A DNA stretch of 37,806 nucleotides from the NCBI RefSeq assembly GCF_014646055.1, contig NZ_BMMS01000019.1:145449-183254 (forward strand), given 5' to 3'. Both the position numbers and the translations under genes were made by a program. The notes below the pieces were generated by a model. That model was not told the DNA's origin. It saw only the letters and a list, made by a program, of their open reading frames with translations, and did not search any database. This document shows positions 16,452 to 28,384 of this stretch, in pieces. Each line of letters opens with the position of its first letter. Positions within the stretch are counted from its first letter, which is position 1. This DNA comes from Wenjunlia tyrosinilytica (GTDB lineage Bacteria; Actinomycetota; Actinomycetes; Streptomycetales; Streptomycetaceae).

Positions 16452-17549
16452 CCGCCGCCCGGCAGCAGGACCGTCAGTCCAGCGCGGCCGCCGCCACGGC
16501 GGCTAGCGCCGCTGGCCCCGCGCGAAGCGCGCCCACCCAACGACCAGCTCGCTCGCTCATCCCCCGCCCGGCAGCCCGCCCGGGGGCGCTGTCGCCTACC
16601 GGCTCGGGCCACCCTGGTTGACCTTGCCAGCGCTTTTGTCCTTCGCGCGGCAGCGCGCAACCAAGCCCGCCGCCCGGCAGCACAACCGTCAGTCCAGCGC
16701 GACGGCCCCGCACCGGCCTCCCCGGGGGCGCTGTCGCCTACCGGCTTGGGCAACCATGGCTCACCTTGTCAGCGCTTTTGGTCTTTCGCGCGGCAGCGCG
16801 CAGACCACCCCGCCGCTCGGCGGTGTAACCGTCAGTTCAGCGCGACGGTCCCCCGGCGGCTAGCGCCGCTGGCCCCGCGCGAAGCGCGCCCACCCAACGA
16901 CCAGCTCGCTCGCTCATCCTCCACCCGGCAGCCCGCCCCGGGGGCGCTGTCGCCTACTGGCCTGGGCAACCGCGGCTGACCTTGCCAGCGCTTTTGGTCT
17001 TTCGCGCGGCAGCGCGCAGACCACCCCGCCGCTCGGCGGTGTAACCGTCAGTTCAGCGCGACCGTCCCACGGCGGCTAGCGCCGCTGGCCCCGCGCGAAG
17101 CGCGCCCACCCAACGACCAGCTCGCTCGCTCATCCTCCACCCGGCAGCCCGCCCCGGGGGCGCCGTCGCCTACTGGCCTGGGTCACCCTGGCTGACCTTG
17201 TCAGCGCTTTTGTCTTTCGCGCGGCAGCGCGCAGACCACCCCGCCGCTCGGCGGTGTAACCGTCAGTTCAGCGCGACGGTCCCCCGGCGGCTAGCGCCGC
17301 TGGCCCCGCGCGAAGCGCGCCCACCCAACGGCCGCTCGCTCGCTCATCCCCCGCCCGGCAGCCCGCCCGGGGGCGCTGTCGCCTACCGGCTCGGGCCACC
17401 CTGGCTGACCTTGCCAGCGCTTTTGTCCTTCGCGCGGCAGCGCGCAACCAAGCCCGCCGCCCGGCAGCACAACCGTCAGTCCAGCGCGACGGCCGCCGCG
17501 CCGCTACGCGCCGCCCGCGCCGCCCCCACTGCCCGCGCGCGGAGCGCGG
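16452..17549 (+). repeat. Direct-orientation repeat units right of palindrome 2
   Basis: After a partial unit, the landmark CTTTTG(G)TC(T/C)TTCGCGC recurs at 16632, 16775, 16991, 17207 and 17420, with periods 143, 216, 216 and 213. The units at 16775, 16991 and 17207 differ at only a few bases. Each contains hairpins GCGCGGCAGCGCGC, CCGCCGCTCGGCGG, GCGGCTAGCGCCGC and CGCGCGAAGCGCGC. The last unit runs to the stop codon of the DUF6191 gene, so the array fills the entire gap between two convergent genes. Apparent reading frames are by-products. Confidence 0.85.
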
Positions 17550-17738
17550 CTACTCGCGGGGCCTCGGCTTGATCACGACCACACCCGACTCGAAGTCCAC
17601 CGGACCCTTGCCGGGGTCGGACTCGCCGGGCTCATCGCGCGTGAGCTCAAGGCGGTTCCGCTCGTCCTCGGTGTGCTTTCGGGCAGGCGCGAAGAGCTCT
17701 TCGAAAATGCTGCCGAACATGTGTTCAGCCTGCGTCAC
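17550..17738 (-). CDS. DUF6191 small protein
   Basis: The 62-aa protein has the DUF6191 pattern: FEELFAPARKHTEDERNRLELTR is spread over about residues 13-35, then DPGKGPVDFESG and a short VVVIKP end. Its function is unknown. The GTG start at 17738 overlaps the stop of the upstream sugar dehydrogenase (GTGA), so it is probably translationally coupled. ATG 17720 is an alternative that would leave the core domain intact. Its stop lies at the edge of the repeat array. Confidence 0.8.
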   Translation of the reverse strand: MTQAEHMFGSIFEELFAPARKHTEDERNRLELTRDEPGESDPGKGPVDFESGVVVIKPRPRE

Positions 17739-18919
17739 CGCAAGGTCAGACGCAAGATGAGATCGTCACCGGACCGCACCCGCCCCCGGCCGTCGGTGTT
17801 GCTCGTGGTCAGCCACAGCGTCCCGTCCTTGGCCCGCACCACCGTGCGCAGACGCCCATACGTGCCGGTCAGGAACGCCTTCGGCTTTCCCGCCTTCTCC
17901 CCGCTGATCGGGATCCGCCACAGCCGCTCGCCCCGCAGACTCGCCATCCACACCGCGCCGTCCGCGAACGCGACCCCGCTGGGGGAGGCATCGTCGGTGT
18001 GCCACACGGCGACCGGGTTGACGTACTTCGCCTTGTCCGCGGGCTTGTCGGAGACGCCCTCGACCACCGGCCAGCCGTAGTTCTTCCCCGGCTTGATCAG
18101 ATTCAGCTCGTCCCAGTTGTTTTGGCCGAACTCCGACGCCCACAAGTGCCCGTCGCCGTCCCACGTGAGGCCCTGCACATTGCGGTGCCCGTAGCTGTAG
18201 ATCACCGAGTCCGGGAACGGATTGCCGGGCGGGACCGAGCCGTCCGGCTTCATCCGCAGGATCTTGCCGCCGAGCGACTTCTCGTCCTGGGCCAGCTCCC
18301 GCTGGTAGCGCTCGCCGGTGCCCGCGTAGAGCAAGCCGTCGGGGCCGAACGCGATCCGGCCGCCGTTGTGGTTGCTGCCCTTGGGGATTCCGGTGATCAC
18401 CGTGGAAGGGGTGCCCAGCCGGCCGTCTTCGTACTTCATGCGCACGATCCGGTTGTCGCCCGCCGCGGTGAAGTACGCGTAGACCCAGTGGTCCTTGGTG
18501 TACGTGGGCGCGACGGCGAGGCCGAGGAGCCCGCCCTCGCCCTGCGCGACAACTCCCGGCACCTTCCCGGCGTCCTGCTTGCGCCCGTCCGGGCCCACCC
18601 GCACGACCTTCCCGGTGTCGCGGGAGGCGGCCAGCGCGCTGCCGTCGGGCAGGAAGGCCAGCCCCCAGGGGGTGTTGAGGTCCTCGGTGACCCTGGACAC
18701 CTTGCCGATCGTGGCCGCCCGGCCCGACGGGGTCGACGAGTCGGGGGAACGGGACGGGGAGGAGGCGCTGGGGGAGGAGCCGGGGGAGGAGCCGCCGGGT
18801 GCGGGGCTGCGCGAGGCGTTCGCCCCGGAGCCGCCTCCCGAACAGCCCGTCACCGCCACCAGCACGGCGACGGCGACGGCGGTGAGGACTCGGCGGGTGA
18901 CCGCTCGGTGCGTGAACAC
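17735..18919 (-). CDS. PQQ-dependent sugar (glucose/sorbosone) dehydrogenase lipoprotein
   Basis: This extracellular lipoprotein has a six-bladed propeller of the soluble glucose/sorbosone dehydrogenase family. From GTG 18919 the signal peptide leads to a lipobox LVAVTGC, then a Ser/Pro/Gly-rich linker (about 30 residues), then the catalytic domain starting TPWGLAFLPDGS. Family features include SNHNGGRIAFGPDG, YSYGHRNVQGL and the late TYGRLRTVV segment. The length (394 aa) is normal. The start is uncertain: GAAGGA directly adjoins the GTG, and no better in-frame start exists. The purifying enzyme activity and cofactor are inferred from the family. Confidence 0.88.
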   Translation of the reverse strand: MFTHRAVTRRVLTAVAVAVLVAVTGCSGGGSGANASRSPAPGGSSPGSSPSASSPSRSPDSSTPSGRAATIGKVSRVTEDLNTPWGLAFLPDGSALAASRDTGKVVRVGPDGRKQDAGKVPGVVAQGEGGLLGLAVAPTYTKDHWVYAYFTAAGDNRIVRMKYEDGRLGTPSTVITGIPKGSNHNGGRIAFGPDGLLYAGTGERYQRELAQDEKSLGGKILRMKPDGSVPPGNPFPDSVIYSYGHRNVQGLTWDGDGHLWASEFGQNNWDELNLIKPGKNYGWPVVEGVSDKPADKAKYVNPVAVWHTDDASPSGVAFADGAVWMASLRGERLWRIPISGEKAGKPKAFLTGTYGRLRTVVRAKDGTLWLTTSNTDGRGRVRSGDDLILRLTLR

Positions 18920-18959
18920 TCCTTCAGGTAAACACGATCGCCGCCCACGCACACCGGGA

Positions 18960-19355
18960 ATCGCTCCCCAACCACCGCACCGGCCCCACAAGCCCCGTCA
19001 GCCCCCAGGCCCGCCCCAAGCCCCCAGGCCCCCGCACCCAGCCCGGGCCCGCACCCAAGCCCAGGCCTGCCCTCAGCCCGGGCCCGCACCCCATCCCAGG
19101 CCCGTCTCAAGCCCACGGCCCCGCCCCCAGACCAGGCCCGTCCCAAGCCCCCAGGCCTGCCCTCAGCCCGGGCCCGCACTCCAGCCCAGGCCCGTCCCAA
19201 GCCCCCAGGCCTGCCCTCAGCCCGGGCCCGCACCCCATCCCAGGCCCGTCTCAAGCCCACGGCCCCGCCCCCAGCCAGGCCCCGCCCCCAGCCAGGGCCT
19301 GCCCCCAGCCCGGGCCTGCCCCAAGCCCGAGCCCGCTCCAAGCCCTCGGCCCCGC
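18960..19355. repeat. GC-rich minisatellite between two minus-strand genes
   Basis: The interval between the aldo/keto reductase stop and the sugar dehydrogenase start (18920-19355) is almost entirely C-rich tandem repeat. The clearest unit is 54 bases, starting GCCCCCAGGCCTGCCCTCAG at 19147 and 19201. A related copy begins at about 19058 and shares some 70 bases with the 19201 copy. Degenerate CCCAGGCC/CCCAAGCC copies flank these. Frames on either strand give low-complexity Pro- or Gly/Arg-rich products with no start signals, so I call no gene here. Confidence 0.8.
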
Positions 19356-20360
19356 TCAGTCCCACGACCCCAGCGCTTGCGGCAGGGCCGCGATCTCCGC
19401 CATATCCTCATCCGTGAGCCTCAGCTCCGCCGCGCCCGCGTTCTCCCTGGCCCAGTGCTCCCGCTTCGTTCCCGGCACCGGCACCACCCCCGCCCCCTGC
19501 GCCAGTACCCACGCCAGCGCCACCTGCGCCGGGGTGGCGCCGTGCCGCTCCCCGATCCGCCGCAGTCCCACGACGATCGGCTGGTTCGCGGCCATCATCT
19601 CCGCCGTGAACCTCGGGTGCCGGGCCCGCACATCGTCGGGCTCGAACCCCTCCCCGGGCCGCAGCGTCCCACTGAGGAAACCGTTCCCCAGCGGCATCGC
19701 CGCCATGAATCCCACTCCCCGCGCCGAGCACCACGGCAGAAGCGCGTCCAGCGCCTCGGTGGACCACACCGACAGCTCCGCCTGCACACATGACACCGGG
19801 AACACCTGCTGCGCCCGCCGAAGTTGACTCAGCGTCACCGAGTGAATACCAGTGCGCCCCGACGCGCCTCCGCGTCGGTTCGCGCGCGCCCCCACCGCGC
19901 ACAGCCCCAGCGAGCGGACCTTGCCCACCGAGACCAGCTCCGCCATCGCCCCCCAGGTCTCCTCCAACGGCACCTCGGGATCGACCCGGTGGAGCTGGTA
20001 GAGGTCGATGACATCGGTCTGGAGGCGCCTCAGCGAGGTATCGCACGCCCGCCGTACGTACCCCGGCCGCCCATTGGCCACCACATGCTGCTCGCCCACC
20101 AGGAGACCGCACTTGGTGGAGACGAACGCCTCCGAGCGCCGTTCCTTCAGCGCCCTGCCGACGAGCAGCTCATTGGTGAACGGCCCGTACATGTCCGCCG
20201 TGTCGAGCAGCGTCACCCCGCTGTCCAGCGCCGCGTGCACCGCCCGCAGCGAACTCTCACCGTCCTGCCGCGAGGCGGTGTACGCCCAGCTCATCGGCAT
20301 GCATCCGAGACCGACGGCGCCCACTTCAAGAGCCGCCGCCCCGATCGTCCTGCGCTCCAC
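19356..20360 (-). CDS. Aldo/keto reductase
   Basis: This cytoplasmic NADPH-dependent oxidoreductase has 334 aa, a standard length. The catalytic tetrad is visible: Asp and Tyr in DTADMYGPFTNE, Lys in FVSTKCG and His in LYQLHRVD. The cofactor-binding end VPVPGTKREHWARENAGA is intact. GTG 20360 begins VERRTIGAAALEVGAVGLGC, the usual AKR N-terminus; the frame continues far upstream without homology. The insertion GARANRRGGASGRTGIH after the GLCAVG strand is longer than usual. It is divergent from the hydroxyacid dehydrogenase gene with a 72-bp gap. Confidence 0.9.
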   Translation of the reverse strand: MERRTIGAAALEVGAVGLGCMPMSWAYTASRQDGESSLRAVHAALDSGVTLLDTADMYGPFTNELLVGRALKERRSEAFVSTKCGLLVGEQHVVANGRPGYVRRACDTSLRRLQTDVIDLYQLHRVDPEVPLEETWGAMAELVSVGKVRSLGLCAVGARANRRGGASGRTGIHSVTLSQLRRAQQVFPVSCVQAELSVWSTEALDALLPWCSARGVGFMAAMPLGNGFLSGTLRPGEGFEPDDVRARHPRFTAEMMAANQPIVVGLRRIGERHGATPAQVALAWVLAQGAGVVPVPGTKREHWARENAGAAELRLTDEDMAEIAALPQALGSWD

Positions 20361-20420
20361 CCGTACGTCCTCTCGCACTGCCCCGTCACGGCGGCAGCAC
20401 CAAACTAACCTCTGCTGACT

Positions 20421-20426
20421 TAGCCT
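20421..20426 (+). promoter_or_regulatory. Candidate -10 box for a leaderless transcript
   Basis: TAGCCT lies exactly 6 bases before the ATG at 20433, and there is no ribosome binding site. Transcription starting at the A of ATG would give a leaderless mRNA. The -35 region is poor. Confidence 0.4.
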
Positions 20427-20432
20427 CCTGAC

Positions 20433-21368
20433 ATGGCACTGGCTAAGAAAGCTCCGAAGGTCTGGCTCTCCCTTCCGCCCGACGAAATCGACGGCCTGCC
20501 CGACGGCCCGGATTACTCGTACTGGAACGGAGAAGGCGAACTCCCGTCCGGAATCGAAGAAGTGGAATTCTTCGTACCGCCATACTTGAAGGGACCCTTG
20601 GCGGTCCCGCTCCTGCCCCGGATGCGGAATCTGCGCGTCGTGCAGACCCTCACCGCGGGTGTGGACAACCTCCTTCCACACATTCCCGAAGGGGTGACGC
20701 TGTGCAACGCGCGCGGCGTCCACGACGCCAGTACGGCGGAGCTCACCCTGGCGCTCATCCTGGCCTCGCTGCGCGGCATCCCGCGCTTCGTGAGGGGGCA
20801 GGACACCGAGCGGTGGTACGCCGGCTTCTACCCGGCGCTCGCCGACCGCACGGTGCTCATCGTCGGCTACGGCGCCATCGGCGAAGCCATCGAGGAACGC
20901 CTCGTTCCGTTCGAGTGCGACGTCGTGCGCGTCGCACGCTCCGCGCGTGCGACTCCCAGGGGTCCCGTGCGCTCCCTGAGCGACCTCCCGCACCTGCTGC
21001 CCCAGGCAGACGTGGTCGTGCTCGTCACACCGCTCACTCGGGAAACAGAGGGCATGGTCGACGCGACCTTCCTCGGCCGCCTCAAGGACGGCGCCCTGGT
21101 CGTCAACGTCGCCAGGGGCGCCATCATGGACACCAAGGCCCTCCTGGTGGAGCTCGAATCCGGTCGTCTCAACGCCGCCCTCGACGTCACCGACCCCGAA
21201 CCGCTGCCCGCCGGACACCCGCTGTGGCACGCGCCCAACACCCTCATCAGCCCCCACGTGGGCGGCAGTACGAGCGCGTTCCGGCCCCGCGCCGAGCGTC
21301 TGGTGATCGCTCAGCTGAACCGTTATCTCACCGGAGAATCATTGGAAAATGTCATTGTCATGAGCTGA
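20433..21368 (+). CDS. D-isomer-specific 2-hydroxyacid dehydrogenase
   Basis: This cytoplasmic NAD(P)-dependent dehydrogenase of the PGDH/formate dehydrogenase family is 311 aa. The split substrate domain holds LRVVQTLTAGVDN, the Rossmann motif is VLIVGYGAIGEAIEERL (about residues 139-155), the substrate Arg is in VNVARGAIMD, the Glu is in DVTDPEPLPAGHPLW and the catalytic His is in ISPHVGGS. The exact substrate cannot be read from the sequence. No Shine-Dalgarno sequence precedes the ATG. The next gene is cdgC, about 220 bases downstream, and no direct connection is visible. Confidence 0.92.
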   Translation: MALAKKAPKVWLSLPPDEIDGLPDGPDYSYWNGEGELPSGIEEVEFFVPPYLKGPLAVPLLPRMRNLRVVQTLTAGVDNLLPHIPEGVTLCNARGVHDASTAELTLALILASLRGIPRFVRGQDTERWYAGFYPALADRTVLIVGYGAIGEAIEERLVPFECDVVRVARSARATPRGPVRSLSDLPHLLPQADVVVLVTPLTRETEGMVDATFLGRLKDGALVVNVARGAIMDTKALLVELESGRLNAALDVTDPEPLPAGHPLWHAPNTLISPHVGGSTSAFRPRAERLVIAQLNRYLTGESLENVIVMS

Positions 21369-21590
21369 GTTGCCCTATTCCGAGAACGGATCGGCGATTG
21401 GCGGACTTTCGGCTGCACTGTGTGTCTGTGACACCCGATCCGGTTACGCTCGGTAGAGCAACTATGTCCCTGTGTGACCGGTCTGGTGTATCGTCCGGAT
21501 GGGGATGCGCCGTTACTCCCAATTGGTGGGGGCGGAGTGCGAGCGCCTGAAACCAAGTGAGTCACGGACCTAAGGGGGGCGACGGGCGAT

Positions 21591-24485
21591 GTGCGGCCAA
21601 TGGACCTACTGCTGGACCAACCACCCGACGCGGACATGGACGCCGAGGCTTCCCGGAGGGCGGGGAGTGAGGTGAGCGCCCAAGGGGCGGTGCTCGCCCG
21701 GCCGCCCGCTCTGGGCGGTCGGGGCGGTCTGCTTCCGCAACTGGTCGTCGCGCTGCTGTGCGGCGGCTACGCGGTCGGCTCGGCCGTCGGCTGGGGGACC
21801 CCCGCCGTCGCCGGGTTCATGGGCGACTTCGGCCTCTCGGCCGCCGCCCTCTGCTCGTGCGTGTCCTGCCTGTGGTACGCGCGCAGAGTCTCCGGACCCA
21901 GCAGACCCGCGTGGATGCTCTTCGCCACCTCGTCCTTCATGGTGTCCCTCGGGAACGGCGTCTGGGGGTGGTACGAGGTCGTGCTGCGCCGGCCCGTCCC
22001 GCTCACCTCCGCCGCGGACTTCTGCTTCCTCCTCTTCGCGCCCCCGGCCATCGTCGGCCTGCTGGTCCTGGCCAAGCGGCCCTGCACCCGACTCGGCTGG
22101 GTCTGCCTCGCCCTCGACAGCTGGCTGATCGCCGGATCCCTGATCACGCTGAGCTGGAGCCTGGCGCTGGCCCGCACCGCCGAGGGCGACTCCGGCAGCT
22201 CCCTGCGCACCGCGCTCGCGCTCGCCTACCCCATGCTGGACATCGTCCTGGTCAGCATGGTCATAGCACTCCACTTCCGGCGCGCCTCGGTCAACCGCGC
22301 CGCCGTCAACACCGCGTTGGCCGCGCTCGCCCTCACCGTCCTGTGCGACGCGCTGTTCACCGCCCCCGGGCTGCGGGACAACTACCATTCCGGCCAGATC
22401 CTCGACGCCGGATGGTTCGCGGGCAGCATGCTGCTCGCCTACGCCCCCTGGGTCAGCGCCCGTGAGGACGCCGCGCTCGCCCGCCGTCAGATCCCGCGCG
22501 CGCCCGCGCGCCGGGTCACCGGGTCCCTCACGGCGCTCACGCCCTACATCGCGGCCGCCGTCTGCACGCTGGGGATCCTCCTCAACGTCCTGCACGGGCG
22601 CCACATCGACCGGTTCGTGCTCTTCACCGCGTGCATGGTCGTGCTCGCCCTCGTGGTGCGCCAGGGCATCATGCTCATCGACAACGTCTCGCTCACCCAG
22701 GAGCTGGCGCAGAAGGAGAACCACTTCCGCTCGCTCGTCCAGGGCTCCAGCGACGTCATCATGATCGCCTCGCCGACCGGGGTGCTGCGCTACGTCAGCC
22801 CGGCGTCCAAGGGCGTCTACGGGCGCGGCGCCGACGAGCTGGTCGGCACCGAGCTGGCCGGCCTGGTCCACCCCGACGACCTCGGCCACCTCCTGTGCGA
22901 GCTGCGCCGCTTCCTCGCCGCCTCCCCGGCCGACGAGCCGGCCACCCGCACCGAGTGCCGTATCCGCTCCGGTGCCGGCTCCTGGCTCAATGTCGAGTCC
23001 ACCGTCAACCGCTACCAGGACGGCCTGATCTTCAACAGCCGCGACGTCACCGAGCGGGTCCGGCTCCAGGCCCAGCTCCAGCACAACGCGTCTCACGACT
23101 CGCTCACCGACCTGCCCAACCGGGCCCTGTTCACCGAGCGTGTCCGCCAGGCCCTGAGCGGGCGGCGCAGCGGCGACGGCATCGCCGCGGCCCTGTTCAT
23201 CGACCTCGACGGCTTCAAGGCGGTCAACGACTCCGTGGGCCATCAGGCGGGCGACGAACTGCTCGTCTGCGCCGCCCGCAGGCTCCAGGACGCCGTCCGC
23301 GCCGTGGACACCGTCGCCCGCTTCGGCGGGGACGAGTTCGCCGCCCTCATCTGCGGCGGCAGCGACGACCGCTATGTGCGCGAGCTCCAGATCAGGGAGG
23401 TGGCCGAGCGGCTGCGCTGCGCCCTGTCCGAGCCCTACCGGGTGGGCGGCGCCGAGGTGAGGGTGGCGGCCAGCATCGGCATCGCCTTCGCCGATTCCGG
23501 CATCAGTCCCACCGAGCTGATGCGCAACGCGGACCTGGCGATGTACCGGGCCAAGTCCACCGGCAAGGGGCGGGTGGAGATGTACGTCCCCCAGCTCCAG
23601 GCCGACGTCGCCCGCCGGGCGGAGCTGGCCACCAGGCTGCGCGCCGCGCTCCACGAGGGCGAGTTCACCCTGCTCCACCAGCCCGTCGTGGACCTGGTCA
23701 CCGGGGAGATCACCGCGGTCGAGGCCCAGGCGCGCTGGCGCTCCGCGCAGGGCATCCTGTTCACCCCGGCTGAATTCCTGCGCATGGCCGAGGACACCGA
23801 CCGCACCGCCGAGCTGAGCCGCTGGCTGGTCGAGGAGGCCGTCGAGCAGGCCGCCCGCCGCTACCGCAACGGGCTGGACATGCCCATCGCCGTGCGGATG
23901 TCCGCCAAGCGGCTGCTGGACCGCGGAGCCCCCGCCCACAGCATCGAGGCGATCATCACCAGCCGGGGGCTGCCGCCGGAGGCACTCGTCCTCGAGGTGT
24001 CGGAAAGCGATCCCCGGGACTCCATGGAGGAGCTCGAGCGGCGCCTGGTGGGGCTCAAGCGGCTCGGGGTGCGCATCGCGCTGGACTGCTTCGGCGCCGG
24101 CTCCGGGTCGATGACCGCCCTGCGCCGCCTGCCCGTGGACATCGTCAAGATCGACCGCAGCTTCGTCGAGGGGGTGGTCGAATCCGCGCGGCTGCACAAG
24201 CTCACCGCCGGGATGCTCAGGATCTGCACCGAGCTGGGCCTGGTGACCGTGGCCGACGGGGTGGACCTGCCCGAGCAGGCGATCGCGCTGCGGGCGCTCG
24301 GCTGCACCCACGCCCAGGGCGCCGTCTTCGCGGGCCCGCTGGAAGAGGGACGGCTGAACAGGTCACTCTCGCGGGGCGAGTACCCTGTGCCACATACCGC
24401 CCCACCTGCACCGGTGCCCGCGGGAGCCCTTCCCGTGCGCCGTCCCTTCCGACCGAATAATGAGACGTCCGTCCCACCGGCTTGA
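21591..24485 (+). CDS. cdgC: Membrane GGDEF-EAL protein CdgC with a degenerate EAL domain
   Basis: This 964-aa cyclic-di-GMP protein has about nine or ten hydrophobic segments (residues 45-355), a PAS domain (about 372-490), GGDEF (about 505-665) and EAL (about 685-945). GGDEF is intact at 579-583, and an allosteric I-site RAVD lies at 570-573 with the usual 5-residue spacing. The EAL domain looks catalytically poor: EAL reads EAQ (711-713), the metal-binding Asn is Arg769 (VRMS), DDFG reads DCFG (832-835), and EGVE reads DGVD (889-892). I therefore infer a cyclase with a sensing or structural EAL domain. The place next to ilvB matches cdgC of S. coelicolor. GTG 21591 follows AAGGGGGG. Confidence 0.9.
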   Translation: MRPMDLLLDQPPDADMDAEASRRAGSEVSAQGAVLARPPALGGRGGLLPQLVVALLCGGYAVGSAVGWGTPAVAGFMGDFGLSAAALCSCVSCLWYARRVSGPSRPAWMLFATSSFMVSLGNGVWGWYEVVLRRPVPLTSAADFCFLLFAPPAIVGLLVLAKRPCTRLGWVCLALDSWLIAGSLITLSWSLALARTAEGDSGSSLRTALALAYPMLDIVLVSMVIALHFRRASVNRAAVNTALAALALTVLCDALFTAPGLRDNYHSGQILDAGWFAGSMLLAYAPWVSAREDAALARRQIPRAPARRVTGSLTALTPYIAAAVCTLGILLNVLHGRHIDRFVLFTACMVVLALVVRQGIMLIDNVSLTQELAQKENHFRSLVQGSSDVIMIASPTGVLRYVSPASKGVYGRGADELVGTELAGLVHPDDLGHLLCELRRFLAASPADEPATRTECRIRSGAGSWLNVESTVNRYQDGLIFNSRDVTERVRLQAQLQHNASHDSLTDLPNRALFTERVRQALSGRRSGDGIAAALFIDLDGFKAVNDSVGHQAGDELLVCAARRLQDAVRAVDTVARFGGDEFAALICGGSDDRYVRELQIREVAERLRCALSEPYRVGGAEVRVAASIGIAFADSGISPTELMRNADLAMYRAKSTGKGRVEMYVPQLQADVARRAELATRLRAALHEGEFTLLHQPVVDLVTGEITAVEAQARWRSAQGILFTPAEFLRMAEDTDRTAELSRWLVEEAVEQAARRYRNGLDMPIAVRMSAKRLLDRGAPAHSIEAIITSRGLPPEALVLEVSESDPRDSMEELERRLVGLKRLGVRIALDCFGAGSGSMTALRRLPVDIVKIDRSFVEGVVESARLHKLTAGMLRICTELGLVTVADGVDLPEQAIALRALGCTHAQGAVFAGPLEEGRLNRSLSRGEYPVPHTAPPAPVPAGALPVRRPFRPNNETSVPPA

Positions 24486-24518
24486 CACTCTGACCGCTCT
24501 CGGAGGAAGGTCGGTTCC

Positions 24519-24560
24519 ATGCGCACCCGAATTCTCGTACTTGGACGGCGCGTCGGCTGA
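24519..24560 (+). CDS. ilvB leader peptide (attenuator)
   Basis: The 13-codon frame MRTRILVLGRRVG has an excellent ribosome site (GGAGGAAGG, 8 bases upstream). Codons 5-8 are ATT CTC GTA CTT, encoding Ile-Leu-Val-Leu; ATT, GTA and CTT are rare in such GC-rich genes, which would heighten ribosome stalling. It is followed by a rho-independent terminator 43 bases on and then ilvB. Its 3' end (24548-24558) can pair with 24591-24601 (11 bp, one G-U), enclosing a small GGGCT/AGCCC hairpin. This fits ribosome-mediated attenuation by branched-chain amino acids, known for ilvB of corynebacteria and predicted for other actinobacteria. Confidence 0.85.
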   Translation: MRTRILVLGRRVG

Positions 24561-24602
24561 TCCAGGGCTCATTGAAGCCCGTGATCGCACAGCTGACGCG
24601 CT

Positions 24603-24636
24603 CCCCTCGCTTGCCCTACGGCACGAGGGGTTTTTT
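24603..24636 (+). terminator. Attenuator terminator upstream of ilvB
   Basis: CCCCTCG (24603-24609) pairs with CGAGGGG (24624-24630), with inner TGCC/GGCA pairing and loop CTAC, followed by T6 (24631-24636). It is one of only two hairpins in the window with a real T-run; the other precedes cimA. Confidence 0.88.
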
Positions 24637-24683
24637 GTTGCCGCAAACACCCTCCGCACCATCCTCTCGAGAAGAGAACGCAG

Positions 24684-28234
<3,551 letters not shown>

Positions 28235-28265
28235 AGCCGCTCCAGTGTGATTCCAAGCGCTGTCG

Positions 28266-28309
28266 ACGGGCGGCGGTCCACCCTGGTGACAGGGCGTGCC
28301 GCCGCCCGT
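28266..28309 (+). terminator. Terminator hairpin after ilvC
   Basis: ACGGGCGGCGG (28266-28276) pairs exactly with CCGCCGCCCGT (28299-28309), and inside it CCCTG/CAGGG forms a tetraloop hairpin. It starts 31 bases after the ilvC stop. Confidence 0.75.
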
Positions 28310-28378
28310 TGTCCATAGTGTCCACCCCCGAAGGGGTGATCCATACGCAACGGCGCGAGATCGCTCCGACACCGTCGC

Positions 28379-28384
28379 TAGACT
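28379..28384 (+). promoter_or_regulatory. Candidate -10 box for serA
   Basis: TAGACT matches the actinobacterial -10 consensus and lies about 120 bases upstream of serA, after the ilvC terminator. The -35 region is weak. Confidence 0.4.

Noticed and set aside
15937..17549. CRISPR array
   Set aside because: Repeats are over 100 bases with no unique spacers, are present in both orientations, and no cas genes are near.
15937..17549. Insertion sequence
   Set aside because: No transposase frame or target-site duplication could be identified at either edge; a non-autonomous element remains possible and is discussed as a finding.
18495..19793. Plus-strand Pro-rich frame through the minisatellite, and a minus Gly/Arg frame 18850-19365
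   Set aside because: The 54-base unit is a multiple of three, so any frame appears periodic; neither has a start signal.
20361..21257. Upstream extension of the aldo/keto reductase frame
   Set aside because: It runs antisense through the hydroxyacid dehydrogenase gene; homology begins at GTG 20360.
24482..24487. TTGACA as the -35 box of the ilvB promoter
   Set aside because: No -10 hexamer lies 16-19 bases downstream; that place is occupied by the leader's ribosome binding site.
24486..24683. T-box riboswitch upstream of ilvB
   Set aside because: There is no T-box consensus or specifier stem; a leader peptide with a ribosome site explains the terminator better.
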